Below, one piece after another: positions 44,714-54,135 of a stretch of 64,000 nt of DNA (position 1 is its first letter; every line of letters begins with the position of its first letter). The stretch lies in the NCBI GenBank assembly GCA_030680075.1, contig JAUXWR010000327.1, positions 21,747-85,746 of the forward strand, written 5' to 3'. The stretch is from Legionella sp. GTDB taxonomy: Bacteria > Pseudomonadota > Gammaproteobacteria > Legionellales > Legionellaceae. The notes beneath the pieces are model-generated. The model was not told the origin of the DNA, searched no databases, and worked only from the letters and a program-made list of their open reading frames with translations. Made by a program: the position numbers and the translations under genes.

Positions 44714-45553
44714 ATGATCGAAAATCAGGTAGTTAGCCCCATCCGATGGACGCTTATTGCGCTATTTTTTCTTATTACATTAGTCTCTGGATTTGTTTAT
44801 TCCGGAATTATGCAAGTTATCATTCCTATTGCTTCAGTGCTAACCTTTTTTCTGGCAATGTTTCTGCATGGAAATGAACGGTATGGGTTAAAAAACATAA
44901 TTATATTTTTTGTTATTACCTGGGTGGTCAGTCATTTTTTTGAGGCCATGAGTATTCAGATAGGCTTTCCTTTCGGCTATTATCATTATGATAAAATGCC
45001 AGGCCCAAGAATAGCGGAAGTTCCTATTCTCATTATGCTTGCCTATTTTGGAACCGGCTATGCTTCTTGGATTTTATCAAACGTGCTGCTTAATCAGTAC
45101 AATAAAAAGCTCGCAGGCCATCAGATATTTCTAGTGCCACTCATTGCGACATTTATAATGGTAATATGGGATCTTTGCATGGATCCAATTGCCTCGACTG
45201 TAGGATCCTTATGGGTGTGGCGTGATGGTGGCAGTTATTTTGGCGTACCCTTGCAAAATTATTTTGGTTGGTTTTTGGTGGTTTATATAGTCTTCCAACT
45301 TTTCGCAGTCTACATTGCAAAATATGATAATTACTATCCCGCCAGATCAGCAGTTTTTGCCAGCAAAATTTTCTGGATGGAAGCCGTCGCTGTTTATGCT
45401 GTGCAAGCATTATCGCAGTTAACCAATCCTATAACACAGACAGATCACATGGATATCTACGGTCCAATGGTGTTAGTAACTATTTTTTCCATGGTATTTA
45501 TTGTTTTAATTTCCTGGATAAAAATTTATACCGATCCTGTTCGAGGTGGGTAA
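44714..45553 (+). CDS. carotenoid-biosynthesis-like membrane protein (DUF422, CruF family)
   Basis: 279 residues with about seven or eight hydrophobic helices. The conserved blocks SHFFEAMSIQIGFPFGYYHY, VWDLCMDPIASTVGSLWVW and GSYFGVPLQNYFGWFLVVY match the DUF422/CruF group, some of which hydrate gamma-carotene. Other members act in non-carotenoid isoprenoid pathways. No other carotenoid gene lies in the window, so its substrate is unclear. AAGGATAAG precedes the ATG. Confidence 0.85.
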   Translation: MIENQVVSPIRWTLIALFFLITLVSGFVYSGIMQVIIPIASVLTFFLAMFLHGNERYGLKNIIIFFVITWVVSHFFEAMSIQIGFPFGYYHYDKMPGPRIAEVPILIMLAYFGTGYASWILSNVLLNQYNKKLAGHQIFLVPLIATFIMVIWDLCMDPIASTVGSLWVWRDGGSYFGVPLQNYFGWFLVVYIVFQLFAVYIAKYDNYYPARSAVFASKIFWMEAVAVYAVQALSQLTNPITQTDHMDIYGPMVLVTIFSMVFIVLISWIKIYTDPVRGG

Positions 45554-45630
45554 ACAAAGAAGATTGAGCTATAAACAAGCTTAATAACGATTGGGCTGAG
45601 GCACAATGATAGGATAATTTTTTCATGGTT

Positions 45631-45670
45631 TAGCGATATTTTCAATTGATTTTAATTGAAAATATCGCTA
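45631..45670. promoter_or_regulatory. 17-bp perfect inverted repeat in the purL leader
   Basis: Arms at 45631-45647 and 45654-45670, beginning TAGCGATATTTTC, are exactly complementary across a six-base loop GATTTT. It ends 39 bases before the purL ATG and is followed by TTGTA rather than a T-run. It may terminate the upstream gene or serve as an operator or leader structure for the purine operon. It does not match the E. coli PurR box. Confidence 0.6.
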
Positions 45671-45709
45671 TTGTACCGCCCACGTACTCCCATGATGGTT
45701 ATACGTTAA

Positions 45710-48046
45710 ATGCAGGATGTGCCCGTTTTTGATTTTTCTTCGTTGTCTTCGCAGGAAGTAGCTAATTTACTTCAGCAATTCAGTCTGCGCCTAACAGTTG
45801 ATGAAGCGCTCTTTATTCAACAGTCGCTTTTAAAGCGTCCTCCAACTTATGCGGAATGTGTTTTATGGTCTATTCAAGGCTCAGAGCATTGTTCCTACAA
45901 AAGCAGCCGTAAATACCTTAATCAATTTGTGACCAAAGCGCCACATGTTATTTTAGGCCCAAATGAAGACGCAGGCATTGTTGCTGTCGCCTCGGATAAT
46001 GAAGGCCGGCGATACGGAATTGTTGTCAGTCACGAGTCTCATAACCATCCCTCTCAACTGGTACCCTTTGAAGGTGCGGCAACAGGCGTTGGGGGTAATG
46101 TCCGTGATGTCTGTTGCATGGGAGCTGAGGTAATTGCTGTTGCTGATAGCCTACGATTTGGGGATATCAAACACGCAAAAACAAAATGGATTCAGGAAGG
46201 AGTAGTGCACGGCATTGCCGGTTATGCTAACCCGCTGGGTATACCAAACCTTGCTGGTGATACTTATTACGACGCGGCTTATAACGAAAATTGCCTGGTG
46301 ACATTAGTTACACTGGGGGTTGTACGAGAAGATCATGTTATTCATTCCTACACACCTGCCCATGGTCAAAATTATCAATTTATTCTTGTCGGAAAGCCCA
46401 CGGATAACAGTGGCTTTGGTGGAGCCGCCTTTGCATCCGCCACTCTCAATGATGAGCATGAGGATGAAAATAAAGGCGCTGTTCAAGAGCCTAATGCCTT
46501 CCTGCAACGGCACATACTCAAGGCAAACTATGCGTTATTTGAATGGTTGCGTGAAGAAAATCTTATCAATCAAGTAGGTTTTAAAGACCTTGGCGCGGGA
46601 GGTATCGCCTGCGCGACAGTGGAGTTGGCTGATGCCAGCGGTTTTGGGGCTGAAATTTTTCTTAATATGGTTCCCACCAGTATGGAAAATTTATTGCCCG
46701 CTGTAATTTTATGTTCTGAAACACAAGAACGGTTTATGTGGGTTGTTCCCGATACATTGGTTGAAACCTTTTTAGCTCATTATAATGAGCGGTTCGCATT
46801 GCCTGAAATTTGTGATGGAGCGGCGGCGACCGTTATCGGTAAAATACGAACAGATGGTTTATATGTCGTTAAATACCATGAGGAAGAAATTGTTTCAGCG
46901 AGGGCTTCGGACATCACTAAAGGTATAGTCTACGACCGTCCCCATTGTTTAAAAGAGACATGCACTACCGAGCCTGACGCATTACCAGATGATGCGCTCA
47001 ATGACATATTACTTCGTCTTCTTGGCCACGAAAATATTGCATCGCGCGCACCTATTTTTGAAATGTATGATAAACAGGTACAAGGACGCACCATTATTGA
47101 GTCAGGCAACGCTGATGCAGGCGTAATCGCGCCGTTTAATGAAGGTAGGTATCCGGAAGAAATACGCCTTACCGGGGTTGCTTTATCTGTTGATCATAAT
47201 CCTCGTTACAATAAAATTGACGCCTATTGGGGTGCTGTTAATGCCGTCATTGAGTGTGTTCGCAATATTATAGCTGTTGGTGCCTGGCCTTTGTCCATCA
47301 CCGATTGTTTATGTTTCGGAAATCCTGAAAACGCGGAGCAGATGGGACTTTTTGTCGAGTCAGTGCGTGGCATTATTGATGGGTGCTCTGCGGTTAAAAT
47401 GCCTGATAACCCCGATGTTACTTTACCCGTTATTTCCGGAAATGTGTCATTTTATAATGAGTCGGCAACGGCATCCATTCCTCCAAGTCCCATCATCAGT
47501 TGTCTTGGTGCAATGCCTGATTATCAAAAATCAATTACTTATGATTTAAAAGAACCCAACTCCGTATTGTTACTAATTGGTGAGCGCAAAGATGAATGCG
47601 GTGGCAGTGTTTATTATCAATTATACGGTCACTTGGGCCACCAACTGCCCAAGCCTGATTTGCATACGTTTGCCGCGGAAATTATTGCGGTTCATACCGC
47701 AATGAAACAGGATTTAATCCTCGCGGCTCACGATATTTCGGAAGGTGGGATAGCGGTGGCCCTTGCCGAGATGAGCTTTAAAAATGATATTGGGGTGAAT
47801 GTATCAATACCCGGAAGTCTTTCAGAGCAGAAAAAACTCTTTTCAGAAACAGGCGGCTTTATTCTTGAAATAGCCCCTCAAAACATTAATGCGGTAAAAG
47901 AACTACTCAAACGTCATGCCGTATCCTTTGATGTAGTAGGTGAAACAACAGCAGCCCCGATACTTGCCATAAATTCAATAATAAATATTCCGATAAGCAC
48001 CGCACGAACGGCCTGGGAAAATGGTTTAAGAGAGAGGTTAAACTAA
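45710..48046 (+). CDS. purL: phosphoribosylformylglycinamidine (FGAM) synthase, small PurL subunit
   Basis: 778 residues, the 'small' type that needs separate PurQ and PurS partners, unlike the ~1,300-residue single chain of enterobacteria. ATP-dependently aminates FGAR to FGAM using ammonia from PurQ. Signs: GPNEDAGIVAVASD, VVSHESHNHPSQLVPFEGAATGVGGNVRD, FKDLGAGGIACATVELA, SGNADAGVIAPFNEGRYPEE-like lead into the second half, and SEGGIAVALAEM-type DISEGGIAVALAEM. It opens a purine operon; its stop shares a base with the purM ATG. Confidence 0.95.
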   Translation: MQDVPVFDFSSLSSQEVANLLQQFSLRLTVDEALFIQQSLLKRPPTYAECVLWSIQGSEHCSYKSSRKYLNQFVTKAPHVILGPNEDAGIVAVASDNEGRRYGIVVSHESHNHPSQLVPFEGAATGVGGNVRDVCCMGAEVIAVADSLRFGDIKHAKTKWIQEGVVHGIAGYANPLGIPNLAGDTYYDAAYNENCLVTLVTLGVVREDHVIHSYTPAHGQNYQFILVGKPTDNSGFGGAAFASATLNDEHEDENKGAVQEPNAFLQRHILKANYALFEWLREENLINQVGFKDLGAGGIACATVELADASGFGAEIFLNMVPTSMENLLPAVILCSETQERFMWVVPDTLVETFLAHYNERFALPEICDGAAATVIGKIRTDGLYVVKYHEEEIVSARASDITKGIVYDRPHCLKETCTTEPDALPDDALNDILLRLLGHENIASRAPIFEMYDKQVQGRTIIESGNADAGVIAPFNEGRYPEEIRLTGVALSVDHNPRYNKIDAYWGAVNAVIECVRNIIAVGAWPLSITDCLCFGNPENAEQMGLFVESVRGIIDGCSAVKMPDNPDVTLPVISGNVSFYNESATASIPPSPIISCLGAMPDYQKSITYDLKEPNSVLLLIGERKDECGGSVYYQLYGHLGHQLPKPDLHTFAAEIIAVHTAMKQDLILAAHDISEGGIAVALAEMSFKNDIGVNVSIPGSLSEQKKLFSETGGFILEIAPQNINAVKELLKRHAVSFDVVGETTAAPILAINSIINIPISTARTAWENGLRERLN

Positions 48047-49089
48047 TGTCGAGTATTAATTATAAGACGGCAGGGGTAGACGTTGAAGCAGGAAACGAAG
48101 CAGTTCGTCGCATTACCAAACGCGTTGAAAGTACCTTTTCGCCGAATGTGCTAACTCATATTGGCGCCTTTGGAGCCATGTACGACCTCAAATCCATCAT
48201 TCAACATTACGACCATCCTATACTTGTGCAAAGTATTGATGGGGTTGGCACCAAAATGATGGTGGCCAAAATGATGCAAAAATTTGACACCATCGGCAGG
48301 GATCTTGTTAGCGCAACCACCAATGACATAATCGTAATGGGTGCTAAGCCCTTAACACTACTTGATTACATTGCAAATGATAAATTAAACCCTGATATAA
48401 TAGCTGAGATAGTGAGCGGCATGGTGGATGCCTGTCTTGAAAACGATATTTCGCTTATTGGCGGTGAAACGGCTGAAATGCCAGGTACGTACCTTCCTGG
48501 TGAATTTGATTTGGCAGGCGTAGTGACAGGCGTTGTAGAAAAAGACAAAGCCATCCTCGGTCGGGACATTGCCGAAGGTGACATTGTTGCGGCTTTTCCT
48601 TCAAGCGGACTACACACTAATGGTTATTCGCTAGCCCGAAAATTACTATTTGAAGTGGCCGGCTATAACGTAAATTCGCGTTCTGAAGACTTAAGCCAGA
48701 CGATTGGTGAAGAGCTTTTAATTCCTCACCTTAATTACACCCGACCAATTTTAAGTATTCTACACCATAATATCCCCATTAAAGGAATGGCACATATCAC
48801 CGGCGGCGGGCTATTAGAAAACATACCTCGCATTTTACCAAAGCATTGTGGAGTAGAAATTAATAAGCGTCATATTCCAAAGTTGCCGATATTCTCTCTA
48901 TTGCAGAGGCTAGGGAACCTGGATGATGAGCAAATGTACCGTACTTTTAATATGGGTGCAGGTTTGGTTTTGTTTCTTTCACCTGATGCGCTGTCACCCA
49001 TACGTAACGTTTTGCTTGATTTCCCTGAATTTCCCCTCTACGAAATCGGCCGTGTTGTCTCGGGGTGTAAAGAGTTGACGCTATTATGA
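48046..49089 (+). CDS. purM: phosphoribosylaminoimidazole synthetase (AIR synthetase)
   Basis: 347 residues. ATP-dependent ring closure of FGAM to AIR; same fold as PurL. Landmarks: YKTAGVDVEAGNEAVRRI, LVQSIDGVGTKMMVAKMM, LVSATTNDIIVMGAKPLTLLDYIA, LIGGETAEMPGTYLPGEFDLAG, GLHTNGYSLARKLLFE and HITGGGLLENIPRILP. GAGAGG precedes the ATG; it overlaps purL by one base and purQ by four (ATGA). Confidence 0.97.
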   Translation: MSSINYKTAGVDVEAGNEAVRRITKRVESTFSPNVLTHIGAFGAMYDLKSIIQHYDHPILVQSIDGVGTKMMVAKMMQKFDTIGRDLVSATTNDIIVMGAKPLTLLDYIANDKLNPDIIAEIVSGMVDACLENDISLIGGETAEMPGTYLPGEFDLAGVVTGVVEKDKAILGRDIAEGDIVAAFPSSGLHTNGYSLARKLLFEVAGYNVNSRSEDLSQTIGEELLIPHLNYTRPILSILHHNIPIKGMAHITGGGLLENIPRILPKHCGVEINKRHIPKLPIFSLLQRLGNLDDEQMYRTFNMGAGLVLFLSPDALSPIRNVLLDFPEFPLYEIGRVVSGCKELTLL

Positions 49090-50354
49090 TACGAATCGGA
49101 CTAATTCAATTTCCCGGCTCCAATTGTGAACGCGAAACCATACTTGCCATAAAACGCGCTGGTATGGAGGCCGTTGAATTTTTATGGAATGAGCCGCTCA
49201 ATAAACTCGCGAACCTGGATGGTTATGTTATGGTCGGCGGGTTCTCCTACGAAGACCGCTCACGTGCCGGTATCATTGCGGCACTAGATCCTGTCATGGA
49301 CGAAATAAAAAAACAAAGCGCGACGGGAAAGCCTGTATTAGGGATATGTAATGGAGCGCAAATACTACTCGAAGCCGGTATGCTGCCTGGGCTTGAAAAT
49401 CATCGTGTGAGCATGGCTCTCACTGAAAATAAACGTATATTAAATGAAAAAATAGTCGGTGTAGGCTTTTATAATGCCTGGGTTAATATCCGTTTAACCC
49501 AGAATCATCAACATAACGCCTTTACCCATGGCCTTAAGACAGATGACATTATTCATCTTCCTATAGCTCATGCAGAAGGTCGTTTTGTGATGCCCGAGAG
49601 CTTGTTAGACGAACTTGAAAAACAGGGCTTGAACCTGTTTTTATATTGCGATGAAAACGGAAACGTTATTAATGATTTTCCCACCAATCCTAATGGCTCT
49701 ATCGCCAATATTGCAGCAATTAGTAATAAAGCCGGAAATGTACTGGCCATGATGCCACATCCTGAGCGAACGCCTAATGGTGATGTTATTTTCAAATCCA
49801 TGCGGGAATATATTGCGCATAAATCTCAAAAAACTGCGCCAACTCCTCAGCTCTTGGCTCCTTTCACAAAACCACCTTGTTTTGTCAGTAAGCAAGGAAG
49901 CCATCAGTGTCTGATAAAATTAATTATCACCGATAATCATGCACTCACGGTTCAAAAAACGCTGCAAAAGCTGGGCTTTCCCGTAACGGTAAATCGTTTT
50001 GTTCATTGGGAAATCAATGGTAGTGATGAAGACTTGGCTCGTATTAAAAAAAGCGGCGTTTTATATTCAGAACGTAAAGAACGAGAGATCAATTTATCCG
50101 AATTAACCCATAAATCCGCTCTCGCTTATCTGGTTCGGCCTAAAGATAATATTATGGGTCAAAAAACACTGCAAACCCTTGAAAAACACTTCTCTATCAA
50201 ACATTTAAACACTATTCAATACAGCGTTTTATGGCAATTTGTCAGTGAAGATGCGGATATTAATGAACTTATTACTAAAATTTTGCAAACTAACATAATC
50301 GGGAATCCCTATGCTCACGAGTGTTACGAATACGTCCACCAATTATTCCAATAA
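49086..50354 (+). CDS. purQ: FGAM synthase glutaminase subunit PurQ fused to a tandem PurS-like tail
   Basis: 422 residues, far longer than the usual ~225. Residues 1-240 are the class I glutamine amidotransferase PurQ: GLIQFPGSNCERET, YVMVGGFSYEDRSRAG, VLGICNGAQILLEAG with the catalytic Cys, and MMPHPERTPNGD with the catalytic His. Residues ~270-330 (CLIKLIITDNHALTVQKTLQ...VNRFVHWEIN) and ~345-420 (ALAYLVRPKDNIMGQKTLQT...IQYSVLWQF...NPYAHECYEYV) look like two successive PurS-type beta-alpha-beta modules. So the third subunit of the complex appears to be carried on PurQ, and no separate purS gene is present nearby. PurS identity is inference from pattern. Confidence 0.85.
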   Translation: MIRIGLIQFPGSNCERETILAIKRAGMEAVEFLWNEPLNKLANLDGYVMVGGFSYEDRSRAGIIAALDPVMDEIKKQSATGKPVLGICNGAQILLEAGMLPGLENHRVSMALTENKRILNEKIVGVGFYNAWVNIRLTQNHQHNAFTHGLKTDDIIHLPIAHAEGRFVMPESLLDELEKQGLNLFLYCDENGNVINDFPTNPNGSIANIAAISNKAGNVLAMMPHPERTPNGDVIFKSMREYIAHKSQKTAPTPQLLAPFTKPPCFVSKQGSHQCLIKLIITDNHALTVQKTLQKLGFPVTVNRFVHWEINGSDEDLARIKKSGVLYSERKEREINLSELTHKSALAYLVRPKDNIMGQKTLQTLEKHFSIKHLNTIQYSVLWQFVSEDADINELITKILQTNIIGNPYAHECYEYVHQLFQ

Positions 50355-51303
50355 AATTCAAAGCGCTTTGCCGTTTTGCCTTAACAAAACAAGCTTGCCT
50401 TTGGGGGAGAAAAGTGAGGGGAAAGTAAGAGACGCATACGATCTTGGTGACGAGATTGTACTTATTACTACCGATAGATTGACCGCATTTGACCGTCATC
50501 TGGCTCTTATTCCTTATAAAGGACAAGTTTTGAATTTAACCAGCGCCTGGTGGTTTGAGCAAACAGCCTCAATCATTCCTAATCATGTGCTGGCGGTTCC
50601 CGATCCTAACGTTATTATCGCCAGGAAATGTAGCGTTTTCCCCATCGAGTTTGTGGTAAGAGGGTATATTACCGGTACAACGAATACATCATTATGGACC
50701 CAGTACCAGCAAGGTGCGCGCGAGTACTGCGGTATTTCCTTTCCTGATGGATTACAAAAGAATCAAAAATTGCCTGAACCTGTTTTAACACCGACCACTA
50801 AAGAAAAAATTCATGACAGGCCTATATCGCCTGCTGAAATAGTGGCAGAAGGGTGGATGACGGAAAAAGATTGGCATGAAGCAAGTATACTAGCGCTTAA
50901 GTTATACCAATTAGGTGTTGAAATTGCTGAAAAGCAAGGTTTGATTTTAGTCGATACTAAATACGAATTTGGGCGTGATAAAGACGGTAAAATAATGGTA
51001 GTGGATGAAATTCACACACCTGATTCAAGTCGCTATTGGTTAGCCAATAGTTATCAAGCACAAATCAGTGCAGGCAAAGAGCCTGAGAATATCGATAAAG
51101 AGTTCCTTCGTTTATGGTTTGCTAAAAATTGCGATCCCTACCATGACGAAAAATTACCCGAGGCACCACAAGCATTAATAGAAGAACTGTCGGCTCGTTA
51201 TATAAAACTTTATGAAATGATTACCGGGAATTCGTTTAATTTTCAAGAAACCAATGAATCTGTTGAAGAGCGTATTCAACGAAATATTGCAAATTATTTC
51301 TAA
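50311..51303 (+). CDS. purC: SAICAR synthetase
   Basis: 330 residues, the long type also found in yeasts. Joins CAIR and aspartate with ATP to make SAICAR. Visible blocks: EKSEGKVRDAYDLGDEIVLITTDRLTAFDR, VPDPNVIIARKCSVFPIEFVVRGYITGTT, GLILVDTKYEFGRDKDGKIMVVDEIHTPDSSRYW. The start at ATG 50311 lies inside the purQ end, a 44-base overlap; the first ~25 residues are variable, so a later start is conceivable. Confidence 0.94.
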   Translation: MLTSVTNTSTNYSNKIQSALPFCLNKTSLPLGEKSEGKVRDAYDLGDEIVLITTDRLTAFDRHLALIPYKGQVLNLTSAWWFEQTASIIPNHVLAVPDPNVIIARKCSVFPIEFVVRGYITGTTNTSLWTQYQQGAREYCGISFPDGLQKNQKLPEPVLTPTTKEKIHDRPISPAEIVAEGWMTEKDWHEASILALKLYQLGVEIAEKQGLILVDTKYEFGRDKDGKIMVVDEIHTPDSSRYWLANSYQAQISAGKEPENIDKEFLRLWFAKNCDPYHDEKLPEAPQALIEELSARYIKLYEMITGNSFNFQETNESVEERIQRNIANYF

Positions 51304-51317
51304 GGTGATTTTACATA

Positions 51318-52808
51318 ATGTGTGGCATTGTTGGGATATATAGTCACAAACCTGTAGCGTATGAACTTTATGAAAGTCTTATCCACTTACAACATCGAGG
51401 ACAAGACGCTGCGGGTATTTTAACGTGTGATGAACGTTTCCATACCAAACAAGGGCTTGGTTTGGTAAGGGAGTTATTTACTGAAGAGACTGTTTTACCT
51501 CTCAAAGGAAATATGGGTATTGGTCATACTCGCTACCCGACAGCGGGTGGATACACAGCCGCGGATATTCAGCCATTATGGATAGGTAGCCCTCGTGGCA
51601 TTGCCCTGGCTCATAATGGCAATCTGACCAACTATGAAGAGCTGTCTTCTGAAATACGTTTAAAACAACATCGGCATTTAAACTCATCTCTGGATTCAGA
51701 AGCATTATTATTGGTATTTGCTGAGCAATTAGCTAAAAGTGGCTCGGGAAATAATGAAAGTGAAGAGATTTTTTTTGAAGTGTTGTGTAAAGTTTTAGAG
51801 GAAGTTTTTAATAGAATCGAAGGTGCCTACTCAGTTGTCAGCGTAATTATTGGTAAAGGTTTGATTGCCTTTAGGGACCCTCATGGGATCCGTCCATTGG
51901 TTATGGGCATGCGCCAAAATCCTGATGGGACTTCTGATACCATCTTTGCCTCTGAAACCACGCCATTTTATCCATTGGGATTTAATCCGGCAGGCGATAT
52001 TTTGCCAGGAGAGGTCGCTTTTGTTAGCCTTTCTGGGAAGGTATTCAGAAGGATTATCCGAGCGGTCGAATTTCGACCTTGTGTCTTTGAATATGTTTAT
52101 TTTGCGCGCCCCGATGCTACTCTCAATAATGTCAGTGTTTACCGAGCCCGTTTGCGAATGGGACAAAATCTCGCTATTCAATGGAAAAAAAAATACCCGG
52201 AACTTATACCGGATGTCGTCATACCCGCGCCATTTACCGCCAACACAGCGGCTCTATCATTCGCCCATGAACTGGGTGTCAGGTATTCAGAAGGTTTATA
52301 TAAAAATCCTTTTATCGGTCGTACGTTTATTATGCCAGACCAGCAGGCAAGAACTTGCAGTATTCGCCATAAGCTTACACCGCAACGAACTGAAATTGAA
52401 AATAAAATCGTATTAATTGTGGATGACAGTATTGTCAGGGGAACAACGTCACGTGAAATTGTAAAAATGGTAAGAGAGTTTGGCGCTCGCAAAATTTATT
52501 TTGTTTCAACATCACCACCGCTTAAAAACCCTTGTTTTTATGGGATAGATATTCCTTCTTGCAAAGAATTAATTGCGGCGAATCAGGAAGATGCGGAGGT
52601 CGCGCATTTTATGGGCGTGGATGTATTGTTATACCAAACACAAGATGATTTGGTTGAAGCCATTACGCGCAAAGGCCAGCATCACATTAAAAAACCTTGC
52701 ATGGCTTGCATGGATGGTGATTATTTTTGCAGTTCTATAACTGAGGTGAAAATGCAGCAACTAGAACAGCAACGAGAAGAAAGCAGAATTGCAAATGAAT
52801 ACGCATAG
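51318..52808 (+). CDS. purF: amidophosphoribosyltransferase
   Basis: 496 residues. Makes phosphoribosylamine from PRPP and glutamine, the first purine step. Mature N-terminus is C2 of MCGIVGIYSHKP, the glutaminase nucleophile, so there is essentially no propeptide. The glutaminase half has GIGHTRYPTAGGYTAADIQPL and LAHNGNLTNYEEL; the transferase half has RTCSIRHKLTPQ and the PRPP motif VLIVDDSIVRGTTSREIVKMV. AAGGTGA precedes the ATG. Expected to be feedback-inhibited by purine nucleotides, as the family is. Confidence 0.96.
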   Translation: MCGIVGIYSHKPVAYELYESLIHLQHRGQDAAGILTCDERFHTKQGLGLVRELFTEETVLPLKGNMGIGHTRYPTAGGYTAADIQPLWIGSPRGIALAHNGNLTNYEELSSEIRLKQHRHLNSSLDSEALLLVFAEQLAKSGSGNNESEEIFFEVLCKVLEEVFNRIEGAYSVVSVIIGKGLIAFRDPHGIRPLVMGMRQNPDGTSDTIFASETTPFYPLGFNPAGDILPGEVAFVSLSGKVFRRIIRAVEFRPCVFEYVYFARPDATLNNVSVYRARLRMGQNLAIQWKKKYPELIPDVVIPAPFTANTAALSFAHELGVRYSEGLYKNPFIGRTFIMPDQQARTCSIRHKLTPQRTEIENKIVLIVDDSIVRGTTSREIVKMVREFGARKIYFVSTSPPLKNPCFYGIDIPSCKELIAANQEDAEVAHFMGVDVLLYQTQDDLVEAITRKGQHHIKKPCMACMDGDYFCSSITEVKMQQLEQQREESRIANEYA

Positions 52809-52818
52809 GATGTAATTA

Positions 52819-54135
52819 ATGAAAATTCTTGTTATTGGCTCTGGCGCACGGGAACATATAATAATTCGACGCTTGCATGGTTCAGCTTTTAAGCCGCAGT
52901 TGTATTGTTATGGTAGCGCTATTAACCCTGGGATAAAAAAATTTACAAACGATTACGCTCTTGGCGATATCACTGATTGCGCGGCTGTTGTTATAAAAGC
53001 TCGCGCCTGGGGAATAAATTTGGCTATTATTGGCCCCGAAGCGCCTTTGGAAAAGGGGATGGCGGATAGGTTGTGGGAAGCCGGTATACCTGTCATAGGA
53101 CCTAAAAAGGCTTCGGCGCAAATCGAAACAAGTAAAAAATTCGCCCGCGATCTCATGCAAAAATATCAAATAAATGGATTACCTCGCTACCGCAATTTTT
53201 CTGCACTGGATGAAAAAGTTGATGATTTCCTCAATGAGTTAGGTGAAAATTATGTCATTAAAGCCGATGGATTAATGAGTGGAAAAGGAGTGAAAGTAGC
53301 TGGTGAGCATTTACATTCCCATTCGGAAGCACGCGACTTCTGCCAGGAAATTGTTGCTAAAAAGCAAACATTTATTATAGAGGAAAAGCTCATAGGCCAG
53401 GAATTTTCGTTTATGTGTTTTGCCGATGGCGAGAGTCTTGTCCCCATGCCTTTGGTGCAGGATCACAAACGCGCTTATAATGGTGACAACGGGCCTAATA
53501 CGGGTGGAATGGGCAGTTATTCCGACACGAATCATGGCTTGCCATTTTTAAATGATAACGACATTAAAGAAGCGTTTGCCATCAATCAAGCCGTGTTGCA
53601 GGCCTTAGGCCGGGAATACAATGAAAAATACATTGGCATCTTATACGGGAGCTTTATTGCGACTAAAAAAGGCATCTACGTTATTGAGTTTAATGCACGC
53701 TTCGGCGACCCGGAAGTCTTAAATGTATTGTCCATTTTAGAGTCTGACTTTGTCAGTATTTGTCAGGCCATGGTAAGTGGTAATCTAAAAACGTGTGGTG
53801 TCAAATTTTCTCACAAAGCAACAGTCTGCAAATATACGGTACCTGAAGGATATCCTGATAATCCCTTGAAAGATTTTGTTGTCGATTTTAGCCCTGTTTC
53901 TGATGAGAAAAATTTATATTTGGCTTCTATAAATCAAGTTGACGCACAATTATTTGCCACGGGTGCGCGCACGGCAGCATACGTTGGTATAGCAGAAACA
54001 ATAGGGGCCGCTGAGAAAAAAGCGGAAGAACAAATATCCTTGATAGAGGGGCCATTGTTTCATCGGCAAGACATAGGCACTCAATTGTTAATTCAAAACC
54101 GAATTGATTGCATGCAAAGGATACGCACCCAATGA
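52819..54135 (+). CDS. purD: phosphoribosylamine-glycine ligase (GAR synthetase)
   Basis: 438 residues, ATP-grasp enzyme for the second purine step. The N-terminal MKILVIGSGAREHIII, IIGPEAPLEKGMADRLW, VIGPKKASAQIETSKKFA, ENYVIKADGLMSGKGVKVA, FIIEEKLIGQEFSFMCFAD, DHKRAYNGDNGPNTGGMGSY and YVIEFNARFGDPEVLNVL blocks are all present. GGATG lies upstream of the ATG. Its stop overlaps the purN start by four bases (ATGA). Confidence 0.96.
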   Translation: MKILVIGSGAREHIIIRRLHGSAFKPQLYCYGSAINPGIKKFTNDYALGDITDCAAVVIKARAWGINLAIIGPEAPLEKGMADRLWEAGIPVIGPKKASAQIETSKKFARDLMQKYQINGLPRYRNFSALDEKVDDFLNELGENYVIKADGLMSGKGVKVAGEHLHSHSEARDFCQEIVAKKQTFIIEEKLIGQEFSFMCFADGESLVPMPLVQDHKRAYNGDNGPNTGGMGSYSDTNHGLPFLNDNDIKEAFAINQAVLQALGREYNEKYIGILYGSFIATKKGIYVIEFNARFGDPEVLNVLSILESDFVSICQAMVSGNLKTCGVKFSHKATVCKYTVPEGYPDNPLKDFVVDFSPVSDEKNLYLASINQVDAQLFATGARTAAYVGIAETIGAAEKKAEEQISLIEGPLFHRQDIGTQLLIQNRIDCMQRIRTQ

